This document shows positions 31,121 to 38,237 of a DNA stretch of 38,237 nucleotides, piece after piece. Source of the DNA: Magnetococcales bacterium (GTDB lineage Bacteria; Pseudomonadota; Magnetococcia; Magnetococcales; JADFYX01); the NCBI GenBank assembly GCA_015232405.1, contig JADFZS010000047.1, forward strand, positions 1 to 38,237. Direction: 5' to 3'. The notes under the pieces were generated by a model that was not told the origin of the DNA, ran no database searches, and was given only the letters and a program-made list of their open reading frames with translations. Made by a program: the position numbers and the translations under genes. How positions within the stretch are numbered: position 1 is the stretch's first letter; every line of letters begins with the position of its first letter.

Positions 31121-33310
31121 ATGAATAGAGCCGAGAAAAGACGGCAAAAAAAGCTGGCGGCAAAAAACAGCAACCCCAACAAAAGCACCAATACCGCTAC
31201 TGATGGAGTGGATGAACTTTTTCAAAAAGCGATCAATTTTCATCACGCGGGGCAAATGGACCAAGCAATCAGCTTATATGAACAGGTCATTAAATTAATG
31301 CCCCAAAACAGTATTGCCCTATCAAACATGGGGGTTGCCCTGCAATCAACAGGCAGAATATTGGAGGCCACCACCTGCTACAAAAAAGCGATAGCCATCA
31401 ACCCTGAATATGTGGGAGCATTGAGCAACCTTGGTTTTGCCTTTACCGAACTAAACAGGCTTGATGAAGCAGCAGCCACACTGCAAAAAGCGGTGGCGAT
31501 CAATCCAAACCATGCCGAAGCCCACTTTAACCTTGCTAATGTGCAAAAAGCCCAAGAACAGTATAGCCATGCTGTTATCAGCTACCAAAAAGCAACCACA
31601 TTAAACCCCCAATATGTCGATGCCTACTACAACCTTGCCATCACCCTGCAACTACAAAACAGAATTGCTGATGCTGTCATCAACTATCAAAAAGCAATTG
31701 AGCTAAAACCGGATTTTGCCAACGCCTATTATAATCTAGCCATTATTTTTCAAGAACTCCAAAAGCTTGATCAAGCTGCTCAATGTTACCAACAGGCGGT
31801 TGCAATTGTACCAAACTGGGCAGAGGCACACCTTAATCTAGGGATAACTCTACAGGCACAAAACAGGCTGGATGATGCCATTGCAATATGCCAAAAAGCC
31901 ATAGATTTAAAGCCGGATTTTGCCCAGGCATATTATAATCTTGGCAATATGCTAAGGGCACAAAACAGGCTTTACGACGCGGTTAACAGCTACCAAAAAG
32001 CCACTGAGTTAAATAGTGATATTGCCGAAGCCCACTATAACCTGGCCATAACACTGCAAGATCTGGGTCTACAAGATGAAGGGGTTGTCAGTTGCAAAAA
32101 GGCCATCGCCATCAACCCCAACTATGGGGATGCACACTATAATCTGGGGTGTCATTATGAGAAGATCAATAACATCCCTTTAGCCAAAAAACATATAAAA
32201 AAGTCTATCGATATCAACCCTAACAGCCCCTATGCAAACTGTCTGTGGGCCTACCTCCTACGGCGAGAAGGCAAGATAGATGAAGCCATTGAGCTACTGG
32301 AGCCTTTTGCCAAAATTGAGTTTGCCAACAATGATGAGGCATCTTTGGTTCACTTTGAGCTTGGCAAACTGTTTGACATCAAAAAAGATAGCGCAAAAGC
32401 CTTTAACCATCTAAAAAAAGCCAATATGTTTCAGGCTCAAGGCGACAAAAGGCTGTTAACAGACAAAGAAAAATTTTTAAATGATATTAAGCAAACCAGA
32501 GAGACACTCACAGTCCAATGGCTAGAATCTTGGAGTAATATAGAGCAAAACAGTAGAGATCCCTCCCCGCTATTTTTAGTGGGTTTCCCCCGTTCTGGAA
32601 CAACACTGTTAGACCAGATTTTAGACTCCCACCCCAAAATTGAGGTAATGGAGGAAAAGCCGGCTTTATATGATGTTATTCAGCTGATAAACAGCTCATA
32701 CCCAGCTTGTCTGGCGTCACTGCAAGAGGGAGATATCAGACATTTACAAAAGAGTTATTTTGCCGCAGTCGATCGCTACATGAACAGAAATCCCGACAAA
32801 ATCCTCATTGATAAACTACCCCTTAATATTCGCCATATCTCGTTGATTAAACGTATATTTCCCCACGCCAAGATAATATTGGCCATGCGCCACCCCTGTG
32901 ATATTATTTTGAGCAATTTTATGCAGTATTATAAGCTGAACAACGCGATGTCCAACTTTTTAACCTTGGAAGATACAGTACATGCCTATGTCCAGGTGAT
33001 GGAGTTGTGGTTACAGTCGGCGGATCTTTTGCAGATAGAGCACCACACCATAAAATATGAGTCTCTCGTTGCCGATTTTGCTGGTGAAGTGGGTGAGCTA
33101 CTAAAGTTTATCGATGTTGCCTGGGATGATTCGGTTATGGAGTACAACAAACATGCGCAAAAAAGAGGTATAATCAATACCCCAAGCTATCAGTCAGTAA
33201 CCCAGCCCATATACCAAAGGGCAAAATATCGTTGGCGACGCTATGAAGAGTATCTAACCCCCCATCTTGGCAGGTTGGAGCCGCTTATCAAAACGTTTGG
33301 TTATTCTTAG
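31121..33310 (+). CDS. TPR-repeat sulfotransferase family protein
   Basis: This 729-residue cytoplasmic protein has no signal peptide. The N-terminus MNRAEKRRQKKLAAKN is a basic segment seen in several TPR proteins. Residues ~28-420 are about eleven consecutive TPRs with the 34-residue pattern (A..NLG..L...GR..EA...Y.KAI...P). Residues ~480-729 are a sulfotransferase domain: the 5'-phosphosulfate loop FLVGFPRSGTTLLDQILDSH (484-503) and the 3'-phosphate motif MRHPCDIILSNFMQ at about 588. Thus it probably transfers sulfate from PAPS to a carbohydrate, peptide or lipid, with the TPRs choosing the acceptor. The acceptor is unknown. No PAPS-making genes are nearby. Start has a weak ribosome site (AAAAGAAATTAAAT). 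Confidence 0.88.
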   Translation: MNRAEKRRQKKLAAKNSNPNKSTNTATDGVDELFQKAINFHHAGQMDQAISLYEQVIKLMPQNSIALSNMGVALQSTGRILEATTCYKKAIAINPEYVGALSNLGFAFTELNRLDEAAATLQKAVAINPNHAEAHFNLANVQKAQEQYSHAVISYQKATTLNPQYVDAYYNLAITLQLQNRIADAVINYQKAIELKPDFANAYYNLAIIFQELQKLDQAAQCYQQAVAIVPNWAEAHLNLGITLQAQNRLDDAIAICQKAIDLKPDFAQAYYNLGNMLRAQNRLYDAVNSYQKATELNSDIAEAHYNLAITLQDLGLQDEGVVSCKKAIAINPNYGDAHYNLGCHYEKINNIPLAKKHIKKSIDINPNSPYANCLWAYLLRREGKIDEAIELLEPFAKIEFANNDEASLVHFELGKLFDIKKDSAKAFNHLKKANMFQAQGDKRLLTDKEKFLNDIKQTRETLTVQWLESWSNIEQNSRDPSPLFLVGFPRSGTTLLDQILDSHPKIEVMEEKPALYDVIQLINSSYPACLASLQEGDIRHLQKSYFAAVDRYMNRNPDKILIDKLPLNIRHISLIKRIFPHAKIILAMRHPCDIILSNFMQYYKLNNAMSNFLTLEDTVHAYVQVMELWLQSADLLQIEHHTIKYESLVADFAGEVGELLKFIDVAWDDSVMEYNKHAQKRGIINTPSYQSVTQPIYQRAKYRWRRYEEYLTPHLGRLEPLIKTFGYS

Positions 33311-33371
33311 AGCTTAACTAACTGTGTTAAGATGAATATATTTTCTTCCTTTAAAAAGTAATATAGCTACC

Positions 33372-34535
33372 TTGAAATCTGGAACCTATTGGACTCTATC
33401 TGGTTTTTATGCCCTATATTTTGCTGTGCTGGGGGTCTGGATACCATTTTGGCCCCTCTACATGGAGGATCTGGGCCATCCTCCAGAAGCTATTGGTCTG
33501 CTTGCGGCCCTTGCTTTGGGGGTAAAAGTGTTTGCACCACCAGTATGGGGCGGTCTGGCAGATCGCGGCTCCCGTCATCGGGTAATTGTCTTGACCTATT
33601 TTGCAACCGCTATTGCCTCGGTGGTTTTTCTCTTTGGAACCTCCCTCTATCTGTTGCTGGTTACAGCGGTAATCTACAGTTTTTTTCACTCTGGACCCTT
33701 AGCACTGGTGGAGGCAACAACCCTTGAGACCGTTACCCGCCACAAAGGGGATTATGGCCGTATCCGCCTTTGGGGCTCTTGGGGTTTTATCCTCTTCTCC
33801 CTGGGGCTGGGTCCAGTTACCGATTATTGGGGTCTGGGTTTAATTCCGGTAACCCTGGTTGCCCTGCTTTTTGCAGGTTTTCTCATAACCCTGATTCTGC
33901 CCAAAGGAGAGCCAAAACCGAACCAGATATCCAAGGCCGATCGTAAACTGTTTAACAGAGCTGAAGTGCGCTGGTTTTACCTTACAGCACTTCTGATGCA
34001 ATTTTCCCATGGAGCCTATTACGGTTTTATGTCCATCTATATGGAGAACAACGGCTATTCAAAAACCCTCATCGGGCTACTATGGTCCATTGGGGTTTTT
34101 TCCGAGGTGTTATTCATGCACCGCTCCGGTCCTATATTAGCGCGCTTTGGACTTTCGGCAATAATCACTGGCTCCTTGATTTTAGCCACCATACGATGGG
34201 GCATATATTCTGCTACCCTGTTCTGGCCTCTGCTTATATTTGGTCAGATAATGCATGCAGCAACATTTGGTGCATTTCATGTTGCCGCTGTAAAAAGGGT
34301 GTTTGAAATGGCCCCCCACGCCAGTCGAGGTACTGCACAAGCTTGGTATTCGGCACTATCATTTGGCGTAGGCGGTGGCTTTGGGCTGTTATTATCAGGT
34401 TATCTATTTGCCAAAATAGGTGCAGGACCCCTATTTGCTATAATGGCTTTAGCAGCAGGATTGGGAGTAGTAGTCTCCATCAAATCTGCAAAATATTTTC
34501 CCCGAACCGACCATACAAGGAGAGATCATGGTTGA
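33372..34535 (+). CDS. MFS transporter (MFS_1-like, nucleoside/phenylpropionate-type)
   Basis: This 387-residue, 12-helix transporter has the start GTYWTLSGFYALYFAVLGVW typical of the HcaT/PPP and LacY-like MFS_1 group, with the GGLADRGSRHRVI motif in the first cytoplasmic loop (the MFS A-motif). The start is TTG at 33372: no ATG lies between the upstream stop and helix 1, while the first internal Met would cut off helix 1. There is no good ribosome site. Its end overlaps the next gene by eight bases, so the pair is coupled. Substrate unknown; the transported compound could be related to the ATP-grasp partner. Confidence 0.85.
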   Translation: MKSGTYWTLSGFYALYFAVLGVWIPFWPLYMEDLGHPPEAIGLLAALALGVKVFAPPVWGGLADRGSRHRVIVLTYFATAIASVVFLFGTSLYLLLVTAVIYSFFHSGPLALVEATTLETVTRHKGDYGRIRLWGSWGFILFSLGLGPVTDYWGLGLIPVTLVALLFAGFLITLILPKGEPKPNQISKADRKLFNRAEVRWFYLTALLMQFSHGAYYGFMSIYMENNGYSKTLIGLLWSIGVFSEVLFMHRSGPILARFGLSAIITGSLILATIRWGIYSATLFWPLLIFGQIMHAATFGAFHVAAVKRVFEMAPHASRGTAQAWYSALSFGVGGGFGLLLSGYLFAKIGAGPLFAIMALAAGLGVVVSIKSAKYFPRTDHTRRDHG

Positions 34536-35616
34536 CACCCTCCCCGATTCATCAAACTGCACAGTTGAGCTACCAAAAGCCCAACTTAAAACCATGATCA
34601 AGCTGGTTAATGCTCTATATACTCTACATAAAATCCCAGCTTATGCAGATAATATTGCCGCAGAAATACCGAAGACAGCCCTTTTTGACCCTGGTCATGA
34701 TGGGGTGATGATGGGTTATGATTTTCATCTCACCCCAGATGGACCACGTTTAATAGAGGTCAACACCAACGCTGGTGGCATGATGCTAGCTTGGCAGTCT
34801 GATGTAAACCCAAGAGCTCTCAACACCCTTTTAAACACCTTTTATAAGGAGATGAAACTATTTAGTAATAATAAAACCACACAACCAAAACGGCTTGTGA
34901 TAATAGATAAAGAGCCACAAAAGCAGTATCTCTACCCTGAGATGCAGCAGTTTGCCGCCCTTTTTAGATCTCGGGGTATAATTACAGATGTTGTCGATCC
35001 AGATCAGCTGCAAGCAGATGGCAACGGGGTATTTTACAATGGCGAAAGGGTTGATTTTATCTATAACCGCGTTTGTGATTTTTATTTAGAAGAGGAGTAT
35101 ATGGCAGGGATAAAAGCCGCATATCTCAACAGGGCTGTCTGTCTATCCCCCAACCCCAGAGCATACGGCCTGCTGGCAGATAAACGCAGACTGCTGCTTT
35201 TTAATGATAAAAGCAGACTAAACACCATCGGCTTGGAGCCAAAGCTGCAAAAAATCTTAACGGAAGTCACCCCTGAATGTTGTCTGTTAGAGGATTTTGA
35301 ACCAGAAATATTTTGGCAACAACGCCGTAAATGGGTGGTAAAACCGGTTGCGGCCTTTGGCAGTCGGGGAGTGATTGTTGGCAAAGGCATAAGTCGCGCC
35401 CGTTTTGCCACCTTAGACCCCAAGACCACCCTTGTGCAGCAGTTGATACCACCTTCAACAACCATATGCCCATGGAGTGAAAAACCGATGAAAACCGACT
35501 TAAGGCTATTTGTCTACCAAAAAAAGATATTAGGGGTAACTGCCAGAATCTATCGGGGTCAGGTGACAAGCTTTAAAGAGCCGGGAAGTGGTTATGCACC
35601 AATCAAACTGATTTAG
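34528..35616 (+). CDS. ATP-grasp-like protein, possibly circularly permuted
   Basis: This 362-residue soluble protein has two ATP-grasp-like segments. Residues ~60-85 read GVMMGYDFHLTPDGPRLIEV followed by NTNAGG, which looks like the C-terminal Mg-ATP-binding D...EvN motif of an ATP-grasp fold. Residues ~267-283 read KWVVKPVAAFGSRGVIVG, like the ATP-lid K-P-x-G-S-x-G segment. The metal-binding motif thus precedes the lid, the reverse of the normal order, which suggests a circularly permuted ATP-grasp. Such enzymes make amide or peptide bonds. It overlaps the MFS gene by eight bases and has an AAGGAGAG ribosome site. A good guess is ligation of an amino or peptide substrate, followed by export or uptake. 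Reaction unknown. Confidence 0.6.
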   Translation: MVDTLPDSSNCTVELPKAQLKTMIKLVNALYTLHKIPAYADNIAAEIPKTALFDPGHDGVMMGYDFHLTPDGPRLIEVNTNAGGMMLAWQSDVNPRALNTLLNTFYKEMKLFSNNKTTQPKRLVIIDKEPQKQYLYPEMQQFAALFRSRGIITDVVDPDQLQADGNGVFYNGERVDFIYNRVCDFYLEEEYMAGIKAAYLNRAVCLSPNPRAYGLLADKRRLLLFNDKSRLNTIGLEPKLQKILTEVTPECCLLEDFEPEIFWQQRRKWVVKPVAAFGSRGVIVGKGISRARFATLDPKTTLVQQLIPPSTTICPWSEKPMKTDLRLFVYQKKILGVTARIYRGQVTSFKEPGSGYAPIKLI

Positions 35617-35621
35617 CTTTT

Positions 35622-35647
35622 AACCTAGAAACGGCGGTTTCTAGGTT
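35622..35647. repeat. Palindrome of two CCTAGAAAC repeat heads
   Basis: AACCTAGAAAC (35622-35632) and GTTTCTAGGTT (35637-35647) form a perfect 11-bp stem with the 4-base loop GGCG. The first half is the start of the dispersed repeat up to GGCGGTTT; the second half is its inverse. It lies between two convergent genes and is followed by TTAATTTT, so it can act as a bidirectional terminator. Confidence 0.75.
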
Positions 35648-35672
35648 TAATTTTCCAATTTTAACAACCTGG

Positions 35673-35948
35673 CTATTTTTCATCCTTGCTCAACTCTGTT
35701 AAACTCTCCATCAACTCTGGGATTTTATCCCTGTTCATGCCGTAAAAAAAACTGCCCCCTGGGGCAATTCTCATATTTGGACCTTTGGCACACTCACCCA
35801 GACAGTGCACCCTCTCCACCACAACAGGCAACCCTCTGTTTTTAATCTCCTTCTCAATATCATCAATAAGCTCCACACTACCCCGTCCTGCACACGAAGG
35901 TTTGCCGGTGAACCTCTCTTTGATACAGGTGATCAACGATATTTCCAT
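35673..35948 (-). CDS. Thioredoxin-like [2Fe-2S] ferredoxin
   Basis: This 91-residue protein carries a C8-x10-C19 pair (CIKERFTGKPSC) and a C49-x3-C53 pair (CLGEC), the arrangement of the thioredoxin-fold 2Fe-2S ferredoxins (shethna-type, also found at the C-terminus of NuoE). The middle helix (SVELIDDIEKEIKNRGL) and the strand before the second pair (VVVERVHC) fit the fold. It is cytoplasmic and probably an electron carrier or regulator. It stands alone; the ATG has no strong ribosome site. Confidence 0.88.
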   Translation of the reverse strand: MEISLITCIKERFTGKPSCAGRGSVELIDDIEKEIKNRGLPVVVERVHCLGECAKGPNMRIAPGGSFFYGMNRDKIPELMESLTELSKDEK

Positions 35949-36001
35949 AATGCCAACTCAACCCCTTTTTGCTCAACACAGCAAATTGGTCTGTGTTTAA
36001 G

Positions 36002-36430
36002 CTACTCATCATAAATGTTAATCAACTCCGCCCCAAACGGCTCCAATATAGTTAACAGAGCAGCAGCATGTTCGGGAAAGTTGTTTTCAACAAAAGCCAC
36101 CTCATGTTTTAACACATCTTGAGCGATGGTCAAATTTGAAGTTTGTGGAGAGGCTTTTATCAGAGCGGTTAAAGTTCTATCCAAAGCTTGAGAAAGCCTG
36201 GTTAATGCTTCGACCCTTTTTATGGGATCTGTAATTTCAGTTTTAACCGACTCCATGGCCTCTTTATGGAGTAGCAAAAACTCTCCCAACAACTTATCCA
36301 ACAGCTCTTGACGCTTCTCTTTGGATAACCAAACAGAGGCCCCACTCCCTTTTTGTGATGTTTTGCTTTTGCTCCCTTTTAACGGTCTATCCTTGCTGTC
36401 TACAGTTGTGGCAGGAGTTTTTTTAATCAT
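36002..36430 (-). CDS. Unknown helical protein
   Basis: I do not recognise this 142-residue protein. A Lys/Ser-rich N-terminal tail of 35 residues (TTVDSKDRPLKGSKSKTS) is followed by long amphipathic helices: KRQELLDKLLGEFLLLHKEA, RVEALTRLSQALDRTLTALI and HEVAFVENNFPEHAAALLTI. No signal peptide or membrane segment, no Cys. The ribosome site AAGAGATAAC precedes ATGTATG. The stop lies 53 bases before the ferredoxin-like gene start, same strand, so the two may be cotranscribed. It might be a phage-type small protein in view of the Mor/repressor pair upstream, but that is only a guess from position. Confidence 0.6.
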   Translation of the reverse strand: MIKKTPATTVDSKDRPLKGSKSKTSQKGSGASVWLSKEKRQELLDKLLGEFLLLHKEAMESVKTEITDPIKRVEALTRLSQALDRTLTALIKASPQTSNLTIAQDVLKHEVAFVENNFPEHAAALLTILEPFGAELINIYDE

Positions 36431-36733
36431 ACATTGTTATCTCTTTTATCTGGATTTAATTAGGAGAATTAATTATCATTGCTGGTTTTTCGCAATTTCC
36501 AGGCTAGTATGGATCAATACCAGCATAACAAAAGGTGCAACAATTCCGCTAAATTAGCTGCATATAATAAATTTTTTATTTAGGCCATAAATAGGCAAAA
36601 AGGGATACTACAAAAAATCATTATTAAGAGAGTAAAATTTTTTTTGTAGCTCCCTTTTTGCTTTTAATAGGGCCAAAACCCACCCATTGCAGATTATTCT
36701 AGCAAATTACCCAACTTTCATTCAGCAGCAAGC
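36431..36733. other. Gene-free stretch with a long inverted repeat (36596-36660)
   Basis: CAAAAAGGGATACTACAAAA (36596-36615) is matched by an inverse arm ending TGTAGCTCCCTTTTTG at 36660, a roughly 20-bp stem with one bulge around an AT-rich loop of about 20 bases. Read leftwards from the mor-like gene, the stem ends in a CCCTTTTTGCC, so it may be its terminator; a small mobile palindromic element is another explanation. Nothing else is seen. Confidence 0.5.
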
Positions 36734-37123
36734 TTAACAGCTTTTTGATAATATTGTGTAAATATGTCTTTCAGTTAGCTCATAATCTCTGGCGAGAATG
36801 GGCACTTTTTCTCCTTGATCATAGCGGTGGATAATCTCACAGTTGCGTAGAGATTTATCCGCCCTACTTCCTTTGACAATAGTTAAAGTCTCTCCCCCAT
36901 AATAGGCACTCATTTTTTGTGCTGCTTCATAACCTAAAAGTGTTGTTAATTTATGTTGATCATTGAGTTTGCGAGGGATAAATAACCTGGTTCCACCACA
37001 CTTGTTTAACAAGGTCATTACTCCTTGTAGTCCGACAATTGATTTTATCTCAACCATGGAATCAGGCAAAATTCCACTTTTTGCTATTTTCATACTTCCT
37101 TCATGCCCATTTCTGTTTATCAT
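36734..37123 (-). CDS. Mor-family transcriptional activator-like protein
   Basis: This 129-residue protein, the length of phage Mu Mor, has the Mor/C-type organisation: GLQGVMTLLNKCGGTRLFIP (beta-strand dimerisation/anti-GGT motif), GYEAAQKMSAYYGGETLTIV and a C-terminal helix-turn-helix RNCEIIHRYDQGEKVPILAR... with YELTERHIYTIL. In Mu, Mor activates the middle promoter; many chromosomal copies regulate prophage or bacteriocin genes. The ATG at 37123 was chosen because AAGGGA lies seven bases upstream; a GTG at 37165 would add 14 residues. It is divergent from the S24 repressor, with a 294-base intergenic region. Confidence 0.85.
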   Translation of the reverse strand: MINRNGHEGSMKIAKSGILPDSMVEIKSIVGLQGVMTLLNKCGGTRLFIPRKLNDQHKLTTLLGYEAAQKMSAYYGGETLTIVKGSRADKSLRNCEIIHRYDQGEKVPILARDYELTERHIYTILSKSC

Positions 37124-37417
37124 CTTAAATTCCCTTTTCAGCTGTTCTGTATAGTTTTCACACACTTATTTGTTGTATAACGACACATCGATAGTACTTG
37201 TGTAATTCCTTAGTTCGGTTTGTGCGTTATTTAACATCTATACTCGTCATTTCGGTTCGGTTTCTTTAATGTTTTTTTCTAAAACCCAGTTATATAACAA
37301 TTTTTATATATATTTTCATTAAAAACTTTTGATTTATATTTATGTTTTTTATGTGTATGTTTTTTGCTTATTTTATGCTATTTTATGTTTTATATTTCAC
37401 TTTAGTAGGGATAAAAC
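37124..37417. promoter_or_regulatory. Divergent control region between mor-like and repressor genes
   Basis: This 294-base AT-rich region should contain both promoters and repressor operators. Near the repressor, TATGTTTT occurs at 37341, 37356 and 37384, and TTTTATG occurs ten bases apart at 37371 and 37381. Near the mor side, AACGACACA (about 37178) is matched by TGTGCGTT (about 37222). These repeats are operator candidates, but AT-rich sequence produces such repeats readily. Confidence 0.45.
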
Positions 37418-38122
37418 ATGCCAACAGTAGATGTTAAGCCCGGTTTTTTGGACCGATTACAGCAGATGATTGGAAGACAGCCCCCCCATAGCTGGGCAAG
37501 AGATGTTGGTATTGGTAAGTCAACTTTTGATGGTATATGGAAAAAAGGTGCTCAACCTCAACTGCGAACTTTATTAAAAATTGCATGGAAAACCAACATA
37601 TCCCTAAGCTGGTTATTAACTGGCAAGGGTAGTAGTCGCATTGTTGAAAACGTCACTACAAAACCCGGCAGGAACAGTACATCACAGCAAATAAAGATGA
37701 AGAGCCATGTCTTTGCCCAAAGTCAAAAATACCGAAACAACAATAACATAAAGCTAGCTGGTGTAACAAACGAACAGCAGGTTGATTATCTCGCCTTTAC
37801 CAACACCTGGCTTACCCAGGAGATGAAACTCGACCCTAAAGAGCTGGCCCTGGTCATTGTTGAAGGCGACAGCATGGCCCCCACCCTAAATGCTGGAGAC
37901 CTTTTGCTTTTAGACAGAAGAGAAAAACAGGTAAGCAGTGATGGTATTTATGTGATTCAACAAGAGAACAATCTTATCGCCAAAAGATTACAAAAAAGGC
38001 TGGACGGTTCGGTTATGGTTAAAAATGACAACCAAGCCTACGACACCCAAACTCTAACACCTGATCAGATAGACAACCTCAAGATAGTAGGCAGAGTAAA
38101 ATGGACAGGCAAAAGGGTTTAA
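37418..38122 (+). CDS. Phage-type repressor with HTH and S24 (LexA-like) peptidase domain
   Basis: This 234-residue CI/LexA-like protein has an N-terminal DNA-binding part (residues 11-66; WARDVGIGKSTFDGIWKKGA is the recognition-helix region), a Lys/Asn-rich linker, and a C-terminal S24 fold with the catalytic Ser152 (VEGDSMAP) and Lys189 (LIAKRLQ). The Ser-Lys spacing of 37 equals that in E. coli LexA. An Ala114-Gly115 pair in KLAGVTNEQ lies 38 residues before Ser152, like the lambda CI cleavage site, so RecA-stimulated self-cleavage is plausible. The ribosome site is AGGGATAAAAC. It faces the mor-like gene, as in a lysogeny switch. Phage structural genes are not present here. Confidence 0.88.
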   Translation: MPTVDVKPGFLDRLQQMIGRQPPHSWARDVGIGKSTFDGIWKKGAQPQLRTLLKIAWKTNISLSWLLTGKGSSRIVENVTTKPGRNSTSQQIKMKSHVFAQSQKYRNNNNIKLAGVTNEQQVDYLAFTNTWLTQEMKLDPKELALVIVEGDSMAPTLNAGDLLLLDRREKQVSSDGIYVIQQENNLIAKRLQKRLDGSVMVKNDNQAYDTQTLTPDQIDNLKIVGRVKWTGKRV

Positions 38123-38148
38123 AACAAACCCGACAATAATTTTATAAT

Positions 38149-38237
38149 CCTAGAAACGGCGGCTGGCGGTGCGTACATGGCGTAACAAATTGGTTTAGCT
38201 GGTGTAACAGAGCAAATCGAAGCCACCTTATTGGTGA
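38149..38237 (+). repeat. CCTAGAAAC dispersed repeat, copy A2, cut by the window edge
   Basis: Starts CCTAGAAACGGCGGCTGGCG, core GTGCGTAC (A-type with one change), then ATTGGTTTAGCTGGTG and GAAGCCACCTTATTGGTGA at the edge. It matches A1 at 69 of 81 positions without a gap. The terminal motif TTATTGGTGA is the inverse of that ending copy B2. Confidence 0.82.

Overview
The window is a chromosomal stretch of an AT-rich Gram-negative bacterium, most likely a member of the Pseudomonadota. Supporting signs are a beta-barrel outer-membrane protein with a signal peptide and terminal Phe, a secretin-based MSHA-type pilus locus, an HD-GYP protein and a DnaK-independent set of ordinary housekeeping genes (polA, gloA, queC). 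A dispersed hairpin repeat (TTGGG-loop-CCCAA followed by CAGGGA-loop-TCCCTG) looks like repeats I associate with alphaproteobacterial and magnetotactic-coccus genomes, but the lineage is a guess.

Layout. 1-4.6 kb is accessory: the 5' end of one IS110-type transposase, an orphan ribbon-helix-helix protein, an HD-GYP signalling protein convergent with a STAS protein, and a complete IS110-family element with a long upstream hairpin, bracketed by inverted copies of a dispersed repeat. 4.6-10.1 kb holds leftward single genes: an asparagine-synthetase-like protein whose catalytic Cys2 is Ser, a YqaA/DedA-like membrane protein, an FHA protein, a CDP-alcohol phosphatidyltransferase and an outer-membrane porin. 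10.7-12.1 kb is a Dda/RecD2-like helicase. 12.2-15.3 kb is a rightward operon: unknown protein, queC, a triple-domain QueD-like fusion and an RsmI-like methyltransferase. 15.3-17.7 kb is a leftward trio (acyl carrier protein, AAC(3)-like acyltransferase, glycosyltransferase) immediately downstream of the MSHA pilus operon (17.7-27.5 kb: mshL, an mshN-like fusion, mshE, mshG, pilin, mshC, mshD, mshO, mshP). 27.6-31 kb has gloA and polA. 31-35.6 kb carries a TPR-sulfotransferase, then an MFS transporter overlapping an ATP-grasp-like gene. The right end holds a 2Fe-2S ferredoxin-like protein, an unknown protein and a divergent pair that looks like a phage switch: a Mor-family activator and an S24 repressor.

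How it fits together. The pilus operon supplies secretin, assembly ATPase, platform protein, one major and several minor pilins; its ATPase has a doubled c-di-GMP-binding MshEN region, so it is probably controlled by c-di-GMP, which HD-GYP proteins like the one at 1.1-2.4 kb usually degrade. mshI, mshJ, mshK, mshM, mshF and mshQ are not seen here. The queC-queD genes supply steps to preQ0 for queuosine-type modification; the methyltransferase next to them also suggests RNA modification.

The most unusual items are the three-domain QueD fusion in which zinc/Cys and Asp-His active-site elements sit in different domains; the IS110 element and its associated approximately 85-90 bp repeat family, which has two core variants; the duplicated MshEN region; and the PEGA-SPOR-lysine-repeat-TPR protein at the mshN position. 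No tRNA, rRNA or CRISPR array was recognised.
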